DNA from: Rebecca billardiae RCC1528
Lineage: Eukaryota; Haptophyta
Assembly: GCA_965240325.2 (NCBI GenBank)
Contig: OZ251223.1
Location: forward strand, 2,976,001 to 3,040,000
Length of the DNA: 64,000 nucleotides
Reading direction: 5' to 3'
The notes beneath the pieces were generated by a model. The model had not been told where the DNA came from and searched no databases. It saw only the letters and a list, made by a program, of their open reading frames with translations. The position numbers and the translations under genes were made by a program. Positions 22,137 through 33,100 of the stretch are shown here, piece after piece. Position 1 is the stretch's first letter. Every line of letters starts with the position of its first letter.

Positions 22137-22976
22137 TACGTGTTGAGTACGCGGTAAGGCAGACACGCGTGCCTGGGTCGGAGACGAGCACCGCTCGCAT
22201 GCCCAGCCGCGTGCGCGCTCTGGGCTGGCCAAGCGCTTGCGCTCATCGGTCCGCGCTCACGCGCGGCGGACTGCCCGGCGTAGGCGTGGCAGATGGCTAT
22301 CCGACCCGCCCAGTCGGGCACGGCGCGGCCGCGAAGGCTGAGCTGCCGCGGCGGCAGCACCGCGGGCGGAGAGGGCGAAGCAACACATGCGCTGCAGCTG
22401 CGGAGCGCACGCGCGCCCTCGTCTGCGCCACGCGCGCGTGGCGCGACGCGGCGGCGAGTGATGAGGCACCAGCCGCAGCATCTGAGCAGCGGTCAGCTTT
22501 GCGCGCGCAGCGCGTGGCCGGTCCGGGTCGCGAGCCGAGCGCGGCGCTTGTCGGTGGCCGGGCATATGCCATGAACTACCTCGCACGAGCACGCGCCGCG
22601 CTGAAAGCATCGGTATCGGCTCGCCACGCGACCGCGCTTGCGATGCTGCAGCCAAACAGGGCGTCGCCGGCAGTCCGGCGGCCCGCGGCGGCGGAGGAGG
22701 GCGCACACGCGCGGTTCCGCGGCGCGCGCGGGTTCGGTCCACCCAAGCGCCGCTGCGCGAGCGCTCGCGACGGCCCGTGATCGGCGCCGCGGACCGCGCC
22801 GGGCGCGAGACAGCGCGCGAGGGCGGCAGGCGGCGTTTGCTATGATCTCGCGCCAAATCGCTATGATCTCCCGGGCAGGCGCGCTGCCCGGTACGCCCTG
22901 GAGCGTACCGGGCAGAGGCCGGTACGCCCAGTGCGGGCGAAGGCCGGTACGCGACGGATTTCGGTGGAGTGGACTC
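22137..22976. repeat. Element A right arm
   Basis: Inverted partner of 20528-21377, with near-perfect identity by eye over its whole length. Confidence 0.9.
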
Positions 22977-23397
22977 CGGAAGGCCGGGCGCGTGTGGTCC
23001 GGGCATTCGATTATCAATGAACGAACAATCCGTTGCCGCACGGTTGGCCACCCGCTCGCGCATGCGGAGGACGAGGCAGGGTGACCACCCTCGGACGAGG
23101 GGCGGAAGTTTCACGTTTTGCAACTCTTCATGACTCAATCGCATAGTGCGGACGTCGTCCAACCACGTTCGACCATGATAAACCTCGGTTTCGTAAATTA
23201 CTACGTAGTATGCGCGGCTAAACCACTCCGATTACTGGCACCACCCATAATTTGGCCGCTTCGGGTTGCCTTTGTGGCTTGAGTGCTTGACGATGATGGT
23301 TTATTGGCGCGTTTTCCGTCCAATCGCGCCTTGGCTCTCGGCCGCTCGGCCCGGCCGACCGCGTCAAACCGGTAGCTACCTTGCCGCAACCGCGTCA

Positions 23398-23625
23398 ATG
23401 CCATCGTTCTCGTTCTTCGCAAACCATCCTCCCACGGAGCCCGTGGGTTTTGGGGGCATGTACCGCGCCGACGAGGTGCAGACACCACAACTCCTCGGCG
23501 CGGACCTCCTCCCCGAGTCACATGACTTCTTCGGGGACCCGGCGCTCGTCTCGTTCAAGGATCACTCTAGAGATGAGCATTACGAGCACTTCCACGCGTG
23601 GGTGCACCGTGCTTGGAGCCAATGA
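23398..23625 (+). CDS. Possible small gene or gene fragment, unknown function
   Basis: A 75-residue open stretch with a protein-like composition unlike the surrounding GC noise (it starts MPSFSFFANHPPTEP and has FKDHSRDEHYEHFHAWVHRAW at the C-terminus). The frame is open upstream to a Met at 23266. It is rich in aromatic residues and His and shows no domain I can name. It could be an exon of a longer gene broken by repeat insertion, or a fragment of a mobile element. Weak support. The rest of 22977-24341 shows no gene. Confidence 0.25.
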   Translation: MPSFSFFANHPPTEPVGFGGMYRADEVQTPQLLGADLLPESHDFFGDPALVSFKDHSRDEHYEHFHAWVHRAWSQ

Positions 23626-24341
23626 GGCGCTCATCGTGTCCGGCGTGCGCGTGTTGTGTGACACGCCATTGCGCATTACTTAGGCATCAAACATTCCGCC
23701 CATGAAGGGAAGCCTCACTCTGTCGCACCGCCCGCGGGCGCGCGGCCCGCGATCTCGGCCCGCGGGTCGGACCGGACCGTCCGGTACTGATGGGCTGTGG
23801 CACCGCGACGGGTCGAGGCGTAAGCTCTAGAGCTCCGGTGGCGACGCTGTTGACCAGCGCCACCGCCTGCTAAGCATACGTACACTCGGACGTATTTTAG
23901 TCACTTTATTTACTCGTTTAGTATATTTTCAAAATGGCGCGGCGCAAATACTGAATAACGACTATTAACTGTTTTAAAATAAGTCAGTTACTGGTGTGAG
24001 TCGGAGTGCCTGAGTGGTGACCCCGGGCTGGTCGGCGCAGAGTGCCGGCCCGCGGCGTGCACCGCATACACGGGCCCGCGTGGCCGCCGATCATAGATAG
24101 TCAGACTGCGCGGCGCAGCCGAAGACTCGAGGTGAATGAATGAGACCGTGCGCCGCGACGCCTCTCTGAGCGAGGTGAGCTTCGAGGCCGCGGTATCGCC
24201 GATTTGATCGCCTCGACGGGCATGCGTCCGGTGACTCGCGGGCCCAACGTCCAACGCTGGGCTCCACGATCGCCTGCCATGCCATACGCGCTGCGCCATG
24301 CAACTTGGAAGCACGCCGGCGGGCGCAGCGATGAGCGAGAC

Positions 24342-26303
24342 CTACGCCTCGTCAAACGCGGCGATGAGCCGCTCGCGCATGCGCCCCGAGGCGCGGGGCG
24401 CGGGGAAGTCGGCGGCGCCCGCCGTGCGCGGCGGGCGGCGCTGCTGCGCGCGCAGCCGCGCTTCGAACGCCTGGAGCTCGGAGCGGACCTCAACCGCCCC
24501 CTCGGCGGGGTGGGGCGGCAAGGGTGCCAGGCGGGCCTTGCGCGAGCCCCGCACCGAGCGGGGCTGCGGCGGCGCGGGGTACTGCGGCACGAGATGGGCG
24601 ACGTCCACAGTCGCCCACTCGCCCACGCCCATGCGCATCTCGTCTGTCGCGCTCGCGCGCCGGTGCAGGCTGGCGGGGAGGCCGCCGCTGCCGCGGCCGA
24701 GCGCGGCTGGTGCCGAGCGCGGCGGGGCCTCAGCCCTGTCGCGCGCGCGCGAGGCGTCTTCGTGCGAGCTGGGCGAGACCGCGCGCGCGATCGCGAGCAC
24801 CGCCGCCGCGCGCACCGCCGCCGGCGCGTCTGCCGGGTAGGCGGCATGCCGGCGCACGGGGCTCGAGCCAAAGGGCAACGGCGAGCCAGACCGTGGCCGA
24901 GACCGGCCGGAGCTGGATGACGAGACGTGGTCGAGATCGCCGGGGGAGTCCACGTTGGGCGGCGCCTTCGGTCGCGCGCCCAGCGCCTGGGGCGCCCACG
25001 CCATGTCCCACAGGCTGGACGAGGTGTGAGCGTCGTCGCGCACGGACGGTGTGCGCGGCAGCTTGGGCGGCGGGCGGTGGCCGAGGCGCGCGTGCACGCC
25101 CGAGGCGGAGCGGCCGCTCAGGCCGGACGCGGACGGGAACACGGCGCTGGCGGATGTGGACGGCGGCGTGGACGAGAGGCGGGAGAGCTCGCCCTCCGCC
25201 AGCCCGCGCTCCTGCTCGAGCTCGCTGATCGCCTCGCTGATCTCCTGCGCGTCCCACGACACGGCGCCCGGCCGCGTCGGCAGGAAGTTGGCGGGCATCA
25301 GCCGCGCGCGCGTGGGCGAGGAGCCGTCGACCTCGCGCGGCGGCGAGCGCACGCCGGCGTGCTCGGCCGAGGGTACGTGCGGCGCAGCCTTCGGCACGAC
25401 GGGACGCTCGAAGCGCGTGCGCTCGAAGTCGACGCTGCCGCCAAACTGGCCGCGCACGCCCGCGGCGCCGTCAAACGCGGGGTGGTCCTTCAGCTCGGCT
25501 GGCGGGGTAGGCGCTCCGCCGGGCAGGACGGAGGGGTGGGTCGAGATGGCGTTGGGGTCCCAGCGCAGTGAGCCGCGCAGCTGGCGCCCCTCCTCGGCCG
25601 CTTCGCGCGCCTCGACCATCATCTTGACGTGGTCGCGCCGCTTGGTCGGGGCCGGCCCTCCGCCCGCACCCGCGCTCAGCTCCGCGATGTACTCAAAGTC
25701 GATCGGCGTGGGCTCGTACCGGGCGACGCGCCCGGCCGCGCCGTCGAAGGCGGCGAGCTCGTCCAGCGGCTTTGTCACCGACGAGCCGTCCATGTCGTGC
25801 CCGAAGACCACCTCGTCCACGTTGCCCACGTTCGCCGCGCGCCGCACGATGTGGTCGTGCATCTGCGCACGGCGCGTCTGCCGCAGCCCGAGCGTCCACC
25901 AGCGCATATTCTCGCGGCCGTACTCGACCTGGTTCGGGGTACGAAAGCCCGGCGGCCCACCCAGGAAGATGGAGGTCGGGTCGTACCCGTCCAGCCCGGG
26001 GAGACCCGCAACGACTGCGGCCGCGTCGTCCGCCGCCAGAGGCTTGTCGAGCAACCCCGCCTCCTGCTGGCGGCGGAGCTCGAGGATCTTGTCAATGATC
26101 GGATTTGGCTGCGTCTGCGCCGACCATGGCGACTTATCGGGCACGCGGTACACGTCCGACGGCGAGTGGAGCCGGTGGCCGGCCCCAGCCGTGCGTCGGA
26201 GCGCCTCCTCGTCGCGCCTCGCGGGCATGTCGTTCCAAGGGCCCGAGCGAACGTGGCGGCCCCGACCGGGACCGGGCTTCTTCGGTTCTTCCCGCTCGCC
26301 CAT
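24342..26303 (-). CDS. Large mostly disordered hypothetical protein
   Basis: A single-exon frame of 653 residues with no introns. I do not recognise the family. Residues 1-270 look the most ordered, with short segments such as ENMRWWTLGLRQTRRAQMHD and IVRRAANVGNVDEVVFGHDM plus repeated FDGAAG motifs (two or three copies, about residues 190-290). The middle is Ser/Pro-rich, with a predicted helix EISEAISELEQERGLAEGEL near residue 360. The C-terminus ends in a basic/acidic helix (RMRERLIAAFDEA). Codon and base use match the other genes in the window. The style of short conserved WWT/FDG motifs in disorder resembles algal flagellar or cytoskeletal accessory proteins, but this is only impression. 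Confidence 0.6.
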   Translation of the reverse strand: MGEREEPKKPGPGRGRHVRSGPWNDMPARRDEEALRRTAGAGHRLHSPSDVYRVPDKSPWSAQTQPNPIIDKILELRRQQEAGLLDKPLAADDAAAVVAGLPGLDGYDPTSIFLGGPPGFRTPNQVEYGRENMRWWTLGLRQTRRAQMHDHIVRRAANVGNVDEVVFGHDMDGSSVTKPLDELAAFDGAAGRVARYEPTPIDFEYIAELSAGAGGGPAPTKRRDHVKMMVEAREAAEEGRQLRGSLRWDPNAISTHPSVLPGGAPTPPAELKDHPAFDGAAGVRGQFGGSVDFERTRFERPVVPKAAPHVPSAEHAGVRSPPREVDGSSPTRARLMPANFLPTRPGAVSWDAQEISEAISELEQERGLAEGELSRLSSTPPSTSASAVFPSASGLSGRSASGVHARLGHRPPPKLPRTPSVRDDAHTSSSLWDMAWAPQALGARPKAPPNVDSPGDLDHVSSSSSGRSRPRSGSPLPFGSSPVRRHAAYPADAPAAVRAAAVLAIARAVSPSSHEDASRARDRAEAPPRSAPAALGRGSGGLPASLHRRASATDEMRMGVGEWATVDVAHLVPQYPAPPQPRSVRGSRKARLAPLPPHPAEGAVEVRSELQAFEARLRAQQRRPPRTAGAADFPAPRASGRMRERLIAAFDEA

Positions 26304-27198
26304 CAGGGCAAAACATTTCGTCGCGGGTAGCGCGGGTGTCGTGCATCGGCAAGTAAATTGCTTGCGCAGTGCGTCCTGACATTATTCTCTTCGAGGAGTG
26401 CGCGCCATTCTGCTCGTCTATCAGCAGCCCCACTCACGCGATGAGCGGGTGCCAAGGCCCCGCATAGTGATTCGTGCTGTACTGCTGTGCGCAAACGCAG
26501 CACTGTAACTGGCCAGGGACGCCGTGGCTGCTGCGCTGCCACGGGCAACTCTGACCACGTCAGGGGCCTGATTCTCGGAAACGGCCGTTCGCGGCGTGCG
26601 TCATGCGGCACTCATGCCATCCGTTCCGCTTGGCTTCCGCATAACCTACTGTACGGAAAGTGACTCGTCTTCTTGAAGCAGCTACCAGCCTGTGCCGAAG
26701 CACGCTGCCATCGCGACCACCCCGAGTCCATGAGTCCATAACCAGGCCGTAGAACATTGTAGATCGGGCTTGATCGCGGCAGTTCCAGAGACCGGTCTAT
26801 CAGAGCGCTCGGTGGAGCGCTTCGTGGAACTTGAGCCGGGATGCGGAACTTGAGCCCGCATGTCTCAGCGAAGGACCCCATCTCAGCGTGGCTGGCACGC
26901 TCGGCACACGCTCCTCAGCGCTCGTTTCGCGATGCGGCAGGCCTTGGGCAGACCAGGGCACCAGGCAGACATGCCGCGACCGACTTACCGGGCCATGCGC
27001 GCACCATAAACATCCGCGCTAAGTGGCCTGCGCGCTGGACGACTGAGAGTCAATGCCGACCCAATGCATTCCACTGCCCCGCATGCACCCCGAGTCACCT
27101 TCAGAGGGCGTCGACAAGCGCAGAGCGGGTGCGTGGGAGTGCGACCAAAAGCGGCGGGCAAGCCTTTGGCCGGCAGGCTGGGATGCACAGCCGCGGCG
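26304..27198. other. Intergenic stretch, no supported gene
   Basis: Short mixed frames only. The segment near 26797-26845 (GCGCTCGGTGGA...GGAACTTGAGCC) resembles part of the centre of element A (about 21380-21405), a possible relic of a related element. Confidence 0.45.
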
Positions 27199-27978
27199 GA
27201 GTCCACTCCACCGAAATCGCGGGTCTGCCCGGCCTCCTCGCTCTCCAAATGCCCGGGGGGGGGCCGGGCAGATTGCGCGCGTGCCCGGCCTCCGTGCATG
27301 CACGCGGCGTGCGCGGAGATCATACGGCGATCGCCCGAGATCATAAGTCGCGTGCGCGGGCCGCCCTACCGCGGGGTGCGCGCGCGTGTTCGCACCCTGG
27401 CCGCCCGCATCGCCCGCGGCAGGCCGTCGCGCGCGCTCGCGGGCGGGCGCTAGGGTGCCCGGAACCCGATCGCGCTGTCGGTTCGCGCCCGCGCGCCTTC
27501 CGCCGCCGCCGCGGCCCGCCGGAACGCCCGCAACGCACTGCCTGTATGGCCCGGTGAAAGCGCGGCCGCGTGGCGAGGCGAGGACGGCGATGTCAGGGCG
27601 GCGCACGTGCGTGTGACGTGTCTCGTGCGGTACTCTCGTCGACGGACCAGCGTCACGTGCGCCGCGGCTCCCGTTCCGACCACGCGCCGCGCGCGTGCCG
27701 CTCGGCGCGGCTGAGCCACTGCTCTGACGGCTCGTCGGTCAGCGCGGCCAAGTCGCACCCGCGACGGGCAGACGAGGCCGCGCGCCGGCTCCACGGGCGC
27801 AGGACTACGCGCGCTATCCTCCCTCCGCGAGGCGTAGGCGGCTGCGCCTCGAGACTGCCGCCGCGGCCGTGCCGCGCCCGAGCGTGTGATCGGACGGCAC
27901 TGCGGGCACGTGCCAGCGGTGGGACGCGGCGCGCGGCGCGGCGCGTCGAGCGGAGTCACGCGGACGGCACGGCGACGA
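27199..27978. repeat. Element B left arm
   Basis: Reverse complement of 29100-29879. Subterminal order matches element A: terminal 20-mer, CCCGGCC-rich block, paired GAGATCATA motifs (27315-27345), then a GC-rich body, but sequence identity to A is only partial. A ~214-bp unit near its inner end is repeated in the centre. Confidence 0.9.
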
Positions 27979-29099
27979 CCCGTGACGGGCAGACGAGGCC
28001 GTGTTCTTCGGGCGCATGCCTGCACGCGCTAGCCTCCTTCCGTGAGGGGTAGGCGGCTGCGCCTCGAGACTGCCGCCGCGGCCATGCCGCGCCCGCGCGT
28101 GTGATCGGACGGCACCGCGGGCTACACTTAGCACTACGGCCACCTCATGGCGATGGCTGGCCAGGTAGTGCGGCACGTCCATGCCTCCGGATGGGCATCG
28201 AGCGGTGGCGTGGTCGCCGAACCGCGTGGCGTAGTCCCAGAGCAGGTTGCTGTCAGCCCTGATCAGCCCAGCGCTAGCCAGCATGTCCGTCGATGATGGC
28301 CGCGCTGTTGTCAAATGTCAGTCGCGACACACGTATTCGCAGCATCGCTCAGCGGCAGCTGTCTGACGCAGTCGCGCGACTACTGCGCAGCCAACCTTGC
28401 TCGTCAGACGCACGGCGTGCGGAGTGAGACGGAACAGTGACAGTTCGGCATCCTCGCACGACATGCCCGAGAGTTCAGCGTTCAGAAGGGTGACCCTGGC
28501 CCCTACTTACCCATCCTTCCCATACTACTCAGCTTCACGCGCGCCGGTCGCACGAGCCCAAGGACGTGGACGTGGACGTGAGAGTGGTCGAAAAGTTTGA
28601 AGGGAAGTTGTCACTCATGACCACGCGCTCGTACGGCCACGCCGACCTGCCTACGCCTCGCCCCGGTGACCCGGCCGTGGCGCGCGGTGGGACGGGCATT
28701 CATGCCCACCATGGCTTCCCTTCAAACTTCATCTGGACCCACGTACTGTACAGTAGATGCCAGCGCAGTGCCAGTGGGCCGCGGCGCGTGGCGCTGCTCG
28801 TCGAGTGGAGTCATGCGGACGGCACAGCGACTAACAACATGCGTCGTCTCTCGAGTGTTGGTAGCTCTACAGATGAGCACGTGATTCCACACATCGCTAG
28901 GCTGAAAGTCGTGTTGGCCCGTGAGCTGGTTGGCTGCCAGTCTGTGTCACAGCAAGCCCGCGCGCCTGACAGGTGCTGGGCTGCTGGAGTCAAGAGTGTA
29001 AGTCATTTGCGACGCGTGCGTGACTGACTTCGTGCTGCAGGGACACGCAACGCGGAGCAAGCGCTACGGGCCGGACTCTTGCCCGAGGAGTGCGACAGA

Positions 29100-29879
29100 T
29101 CGTCGCCGTGCCGTCCGCGTGACTCCGCTCGACGCGCCGCGCCGCGCGCCGCGTCCCACCGCTGGCACGTGCCCGCAGTGCCGTCCGATCACACGCTCGG
29201 GCGCGGCACGGCCGCGGCGGCAGTCTCGAGGCGCAGCCGCCTACGCCTCGCGGAGGGAGGATAGCGCGCGTAGTCCTGCGCCCGTGGAGCCGGCGCGCGG
29301 CCTCGTCTGCCCGTCGCGGGTGCGACTTGGCCGCGCTGACCGACGAGCCGTCAGAGCAGTGGCTCAGCCGCGCCGAGCGGCACGCGCGCGGCGCGTGGTC
29401 GGAACGGGAGCCGCGGCGCACGTGACGCTGGTCCGTCGACGAGAGTACCGCACGAGACACGTCACACGCACGTGCGCCGCCCTGACATCGCCGTCCTCGC
29501 CTCGCCACGCGGCCGCGCTTTCACCGGGCCATACAGGCAGTGCGTTGCGGGCGTTCCGGCGGGCCGCGGCGGCGGCGGAAGGCGCGCGGGCGCGAACCGA
29601 CAGCGCGATCGGGTTCCGGGCACCCTAGCGCCCGCCCGCGAGCGCGCGCGACGGCCTGCCGCGGGCGATGCGGGCGGCCAGGGTGCGAACACGCGCGCGC
29701 ACCCCGCGGTAGGGCGGCCCGCGCACGCGACTTATGATCTCGGGCGATCGCCGTATGATCTCCGCGCACGCCGCGTGCATGCACGGAGGCCGGGCACGCG
29801 CGCAATCTGCCCGGCCCCCCCCCGGGCATTTGGAGAGCGAGGAGGCCGGGCAGACCCGCGATTTCGGTGGAGTGGACTC
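29100..29879. repeat. Element B right arm
   Basis: Inverted partner of 27199-27978 with no differences seen by eye. It ends 309 bp before the CHASE kinase start codon. Confidence 0.9.
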
Positions 29880-30187
29880 CGGCGGCAGGTGTGCGTGAAA
29901 AGTAGAGCGATTCGGAGATTGATGGAGATATTGACGATCCACACACAAGCATCTGACCAACACATAAACGTGGGTAACAACGAATACAAGCCTGTCGGCT
30001 TGATATGGGTTTAGGTAAAACCGCGCTCTAATCAATTCTGACTCATTATCAACCGCGCGTTCCGAAATCTCGGGATCTCGCGGGCAGAAGAAGGCCCAAG
30101 CTTGGCAAGGCGGGTGCGTGCGTTGCGAGCGGGCACGGAAGCTCGGTATCATTCTAGCCGCCTCGTCGGGGAGGCGCTTGCCCACCA

Positions 30188-33100
30188 ATGCGCCTGCCCG
30201 CGTCGTTCCGCCGCTCTCGCGTCGGGGCGCTGTCGGCCACGCCGGCTGCCGAGCGCGACGCTGGGGCGCCGGCACCGGCAGAGATGGAGGAGGGCCGACC
30301 GGCCAAGCGTGTCACGTCCGGCAGGCGTGTCGCTGCCGGCTGGGTGCGAGACAAGCGCACGTGGCTGGCGCTGTTCGCGCTCCTCGTGCTTCTCGGCATC
30401 GCCGCATGGCAGCTCGCCGTGCAGGAGCTCGGCCGCCAGGCTTCCCTGAGGGAAAGCGTGCTCGCGCTCGCCGAGCTGCACGCCGCCGAGCTCGGCCGAC
30501 AGGTGCGCACATCGGTTGCCTCGTCGCTCGCGCTCGGCGCGCTCGCGCGCGCACTCGGAGATAACATCACCCTGCCCATATTCGACACGGTGGCCGCCTC
30601 GCTGATCGAGACGCACCGTGGCGTGACGAACCTGCAGCTCGCGCCGCGCGGCACCGTCCGCATGATCTACCCGCTCCGGGACGAAGACCGCCTCGCGATC
30701 GGGCACGCGCTCCTGATTGACCCCGCGCGACGTGACGGCGCCGTCGGCACGATCGAGGCCTATCCCGAGCAGCAGGCGACGGTGGCGGGCCCGCTTCGGC
30801 TGGTGCAAGGCGACATGGCGATCATCGCGCGGCACCCCGTCTTCGCGAGCCATGCCGACCCGATCCTGCAGCTCGACCCGTACTTTGTCCACCCGAAGAC
30901 GGGCGAGAATCACACGGCCGACTGCGAATCGCTCGGCGGCTGCGAGTTCGAGGGGCCGCGCGATTCGGAGGAGCGGCGCACGTACTTCTGGGGGTTCACG
31001 ACGATGCTCGCCACCGTGGACACGCTCCTCGACCCCGTCCACATCGGCCGCCTCGAGCTGCCGCACAGCTCGCTGCCCGGAGAGCTCAGCCTCGCGTGGT
31101 CGCTGCGCGCTGCCACCCCGCACCCGTCTCTCAACAGCTCGGGCGGCGTGTTCGCCTCCTCGCCGATAGACGTGGGCGCGGACGCGGTGGAGGCGCCCAT
31201 CTCGCTGCCGGACGTGGGGATTGAGTGGGTGCTCGCCGTCGCGCCTACGACCGGCTGGCCGACCACCTCAGACTCCTTCATTGTCGACCTTGCGCTCATC
31301 GGCGCGTTCACGGTCGCCGGGGCAGGCTTGCTCGCTGCGCTGCTGCTCCGTGCCGTGCGCACGGCGCACGCGCGCCGCGCCGAGGAGTTGGCGGCTCAGG
31401 CGAGCCGACACACGGAGGAGGAGCGGGTGGCGGCTGCCACGCAGGCGCGCGCGCGCCTCATCCGCACCGTGATGCACGACCTGCGCTCGCCGCTGCTCGC
31501 GTGCACCTCGATCTCGCGCTCGCTGCGCGGCCACACGCGCGAGGGCGACGCCCAGGGCACCTCGCTGCTCGACGCGCTCGCCAAGTGCATCGAGCTGATG
31601 GAGAAGATCATGTCCGACATGCTCGACTTCCAGCGCATCGAGTCGGGCCACCTCAATCTCCAGCTCGCCCCCTTCACGCCCATCGAGCTTCTCGACGGCG
31701 TGCGCGCCACCTTCGGCGAGCGCGCGGCTGAGATGGGCGTGGAGCTCGACGTCTGCGACGCGCCGCTGCCGCCCAGCGCGTGGGCCGACGCGGGCACCGT
31801 GCCGGCGCTGGTGCTGCTGCGCGGCGACAGCCGGCGGCTGCAGCAGTGCCTGAACAACGGCGTCTCCAACGCGCTCAAGTTCACCAAGGCCGGCGGCCAC
31901 GTGCGCGTGACGATGAAGCTCACGACGGCCGACGACAGGCAGCCGTCGCCCGCTGCAACGCCAGCGAGTCGTGCGGCCGCGGCCTCATCCGCGACGCACC
32001 ACGACCTCGTCTCGGACGCCGAGAGGGGTGACGGCGCCCATGCCTCGCGCACGACCGCTGCCAAGGGCAGTGCGGGTTCCTTTTTACGGACAGTGCGCCG
32101 CATGAGCGCGACGGCGGCGAGGCGCTCCCTGCCGCCGCAAGCCAACGGCGCGAGCAGCAAATCCGACGGCAGCTTTGTCCACGCGGCTGAGCCTGCTGAG
32201 TTGGTTGAGCTCGAGATCGGCGTGGTGGACGACGGCATCGGGCTAGACGCCGCCGAGCTCGCGGCGCTGAACGCGGACGAGGCCTTCACGCAGGTGCGCC
32301 TCGCGCGTGCCTCGCCACCCGCTCGGTGCTGCGCGCGGGCGCCGGCGATGGCCCCAGCACCGCGTGCGTTGACACCAAACGTCCGCGCGCCTCGCGCTCC
32401 CACGCGCGCGCTTGGCAGGTTGGTCGCGGACAACTCCAGGGCAATGGTGGCACGGGGCTTGGGCTCAATATCGTGCGACACATCCTTCGCCGCCATATGG
32501 GCTCGGAGCTGTGCCTCCACTCCGGCGGGAGGGGATGCGGCACGTCGTTTGTGATGCGCGTGCGCTGCGAAATGGTCGACAGCAGCGAGGCTGACACTCC
32601 GCCGCCCTCGCCAGCGCCTAGGACGTCGAGGGGATCGGCATCCGGGGTGACGCCAGCGCGGCGCTCGGTCAAGCTGCGTAAGCGGCAGATCTCGAGCGGC
32701 GAGGCACCGATCCGTCAGGTGTACCCCGGCTACCGCGTGCTGCACGTCGAGGACGACGCCTTCCTTCGCATGTGCGCGCACACTGCCCTGCGGCCGCTGC
32801 GCGCGCGTGTGCGAGCCCTCCGGTGGCAGTTGAGGGGCACTCGCGGGCACTCACGGGCGCCCGCCGCTGCGTGGCCCCATCCCACCTATGTCACAGGACC
32901 CTTCCATCGTCGACGTTGGACGTGATCGGCGCGAGCTACGAGCAGGCCGAGGACGGGCGGCAGGCGTGCGACCTTGTGCGCTCCGGGCAGCACTTCGACT
33001 GTGTCCTCATCGACAACCAGATGCCTGAGATGGACGGCACCGAGGCCACGGCCCAGCTGCGTGCCATGGGCTTTGCCGGCCTCATCATCGGGATGACGGG

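Larger units (their letters stand above)
20528..22976. mobile_element. Large palindromic TIR element A (2449 bp) with 5-bp target duplication
   Basis: The ends read GAGTCCACTCCACCGAAATC inward from 20528 and its reverse complement ending at 22976. The flanks carry the direct repeat CGGAA (20523-20527 and 22977-22981). Arms of about 850 and 840 bp are almost identical reverse complements. The central ~760 bp holds a further imperfect inverted pair (about 21797-21840 against 22088-22138). No transposase, integrase or other domain was recognised, so the element looks non-autonomous. Long open frames occur symmetrically on both strands and are by-products of the palindrome. Confidence 0.9.
27199..29879. 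mobile_element. Large palindromic TIR element B (2681 bp) with 5-bp target duplication
   Basis: It has the same termini as element A (GAGTCCACTCCACCGAAATC at 27199 and its complement ending at 29879), flanked by direct repeats CGGCG (27194-27198 and 29880-29884). The arms (27199-27978 and 29100-29879) are essentially perfect reverse complements. The ~1.1-kb centre contains diverged copies of the inner arm (about 27983-28122 and 28765-28831) and a short foldback with AAGTTTGAAGGGAAG-type ends (about 28595-28732). No transposase was recognised. Confidence 0.9.

Noticed and set aside
20724-22780. Identical 203-residue frames on opposite strands in element A (20724-21335 minus, end of 21683-22780 plus)
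   Set aside because: They are the same palindrome arm read twice. There is no domain, and the composition is that of GC-rich noise.
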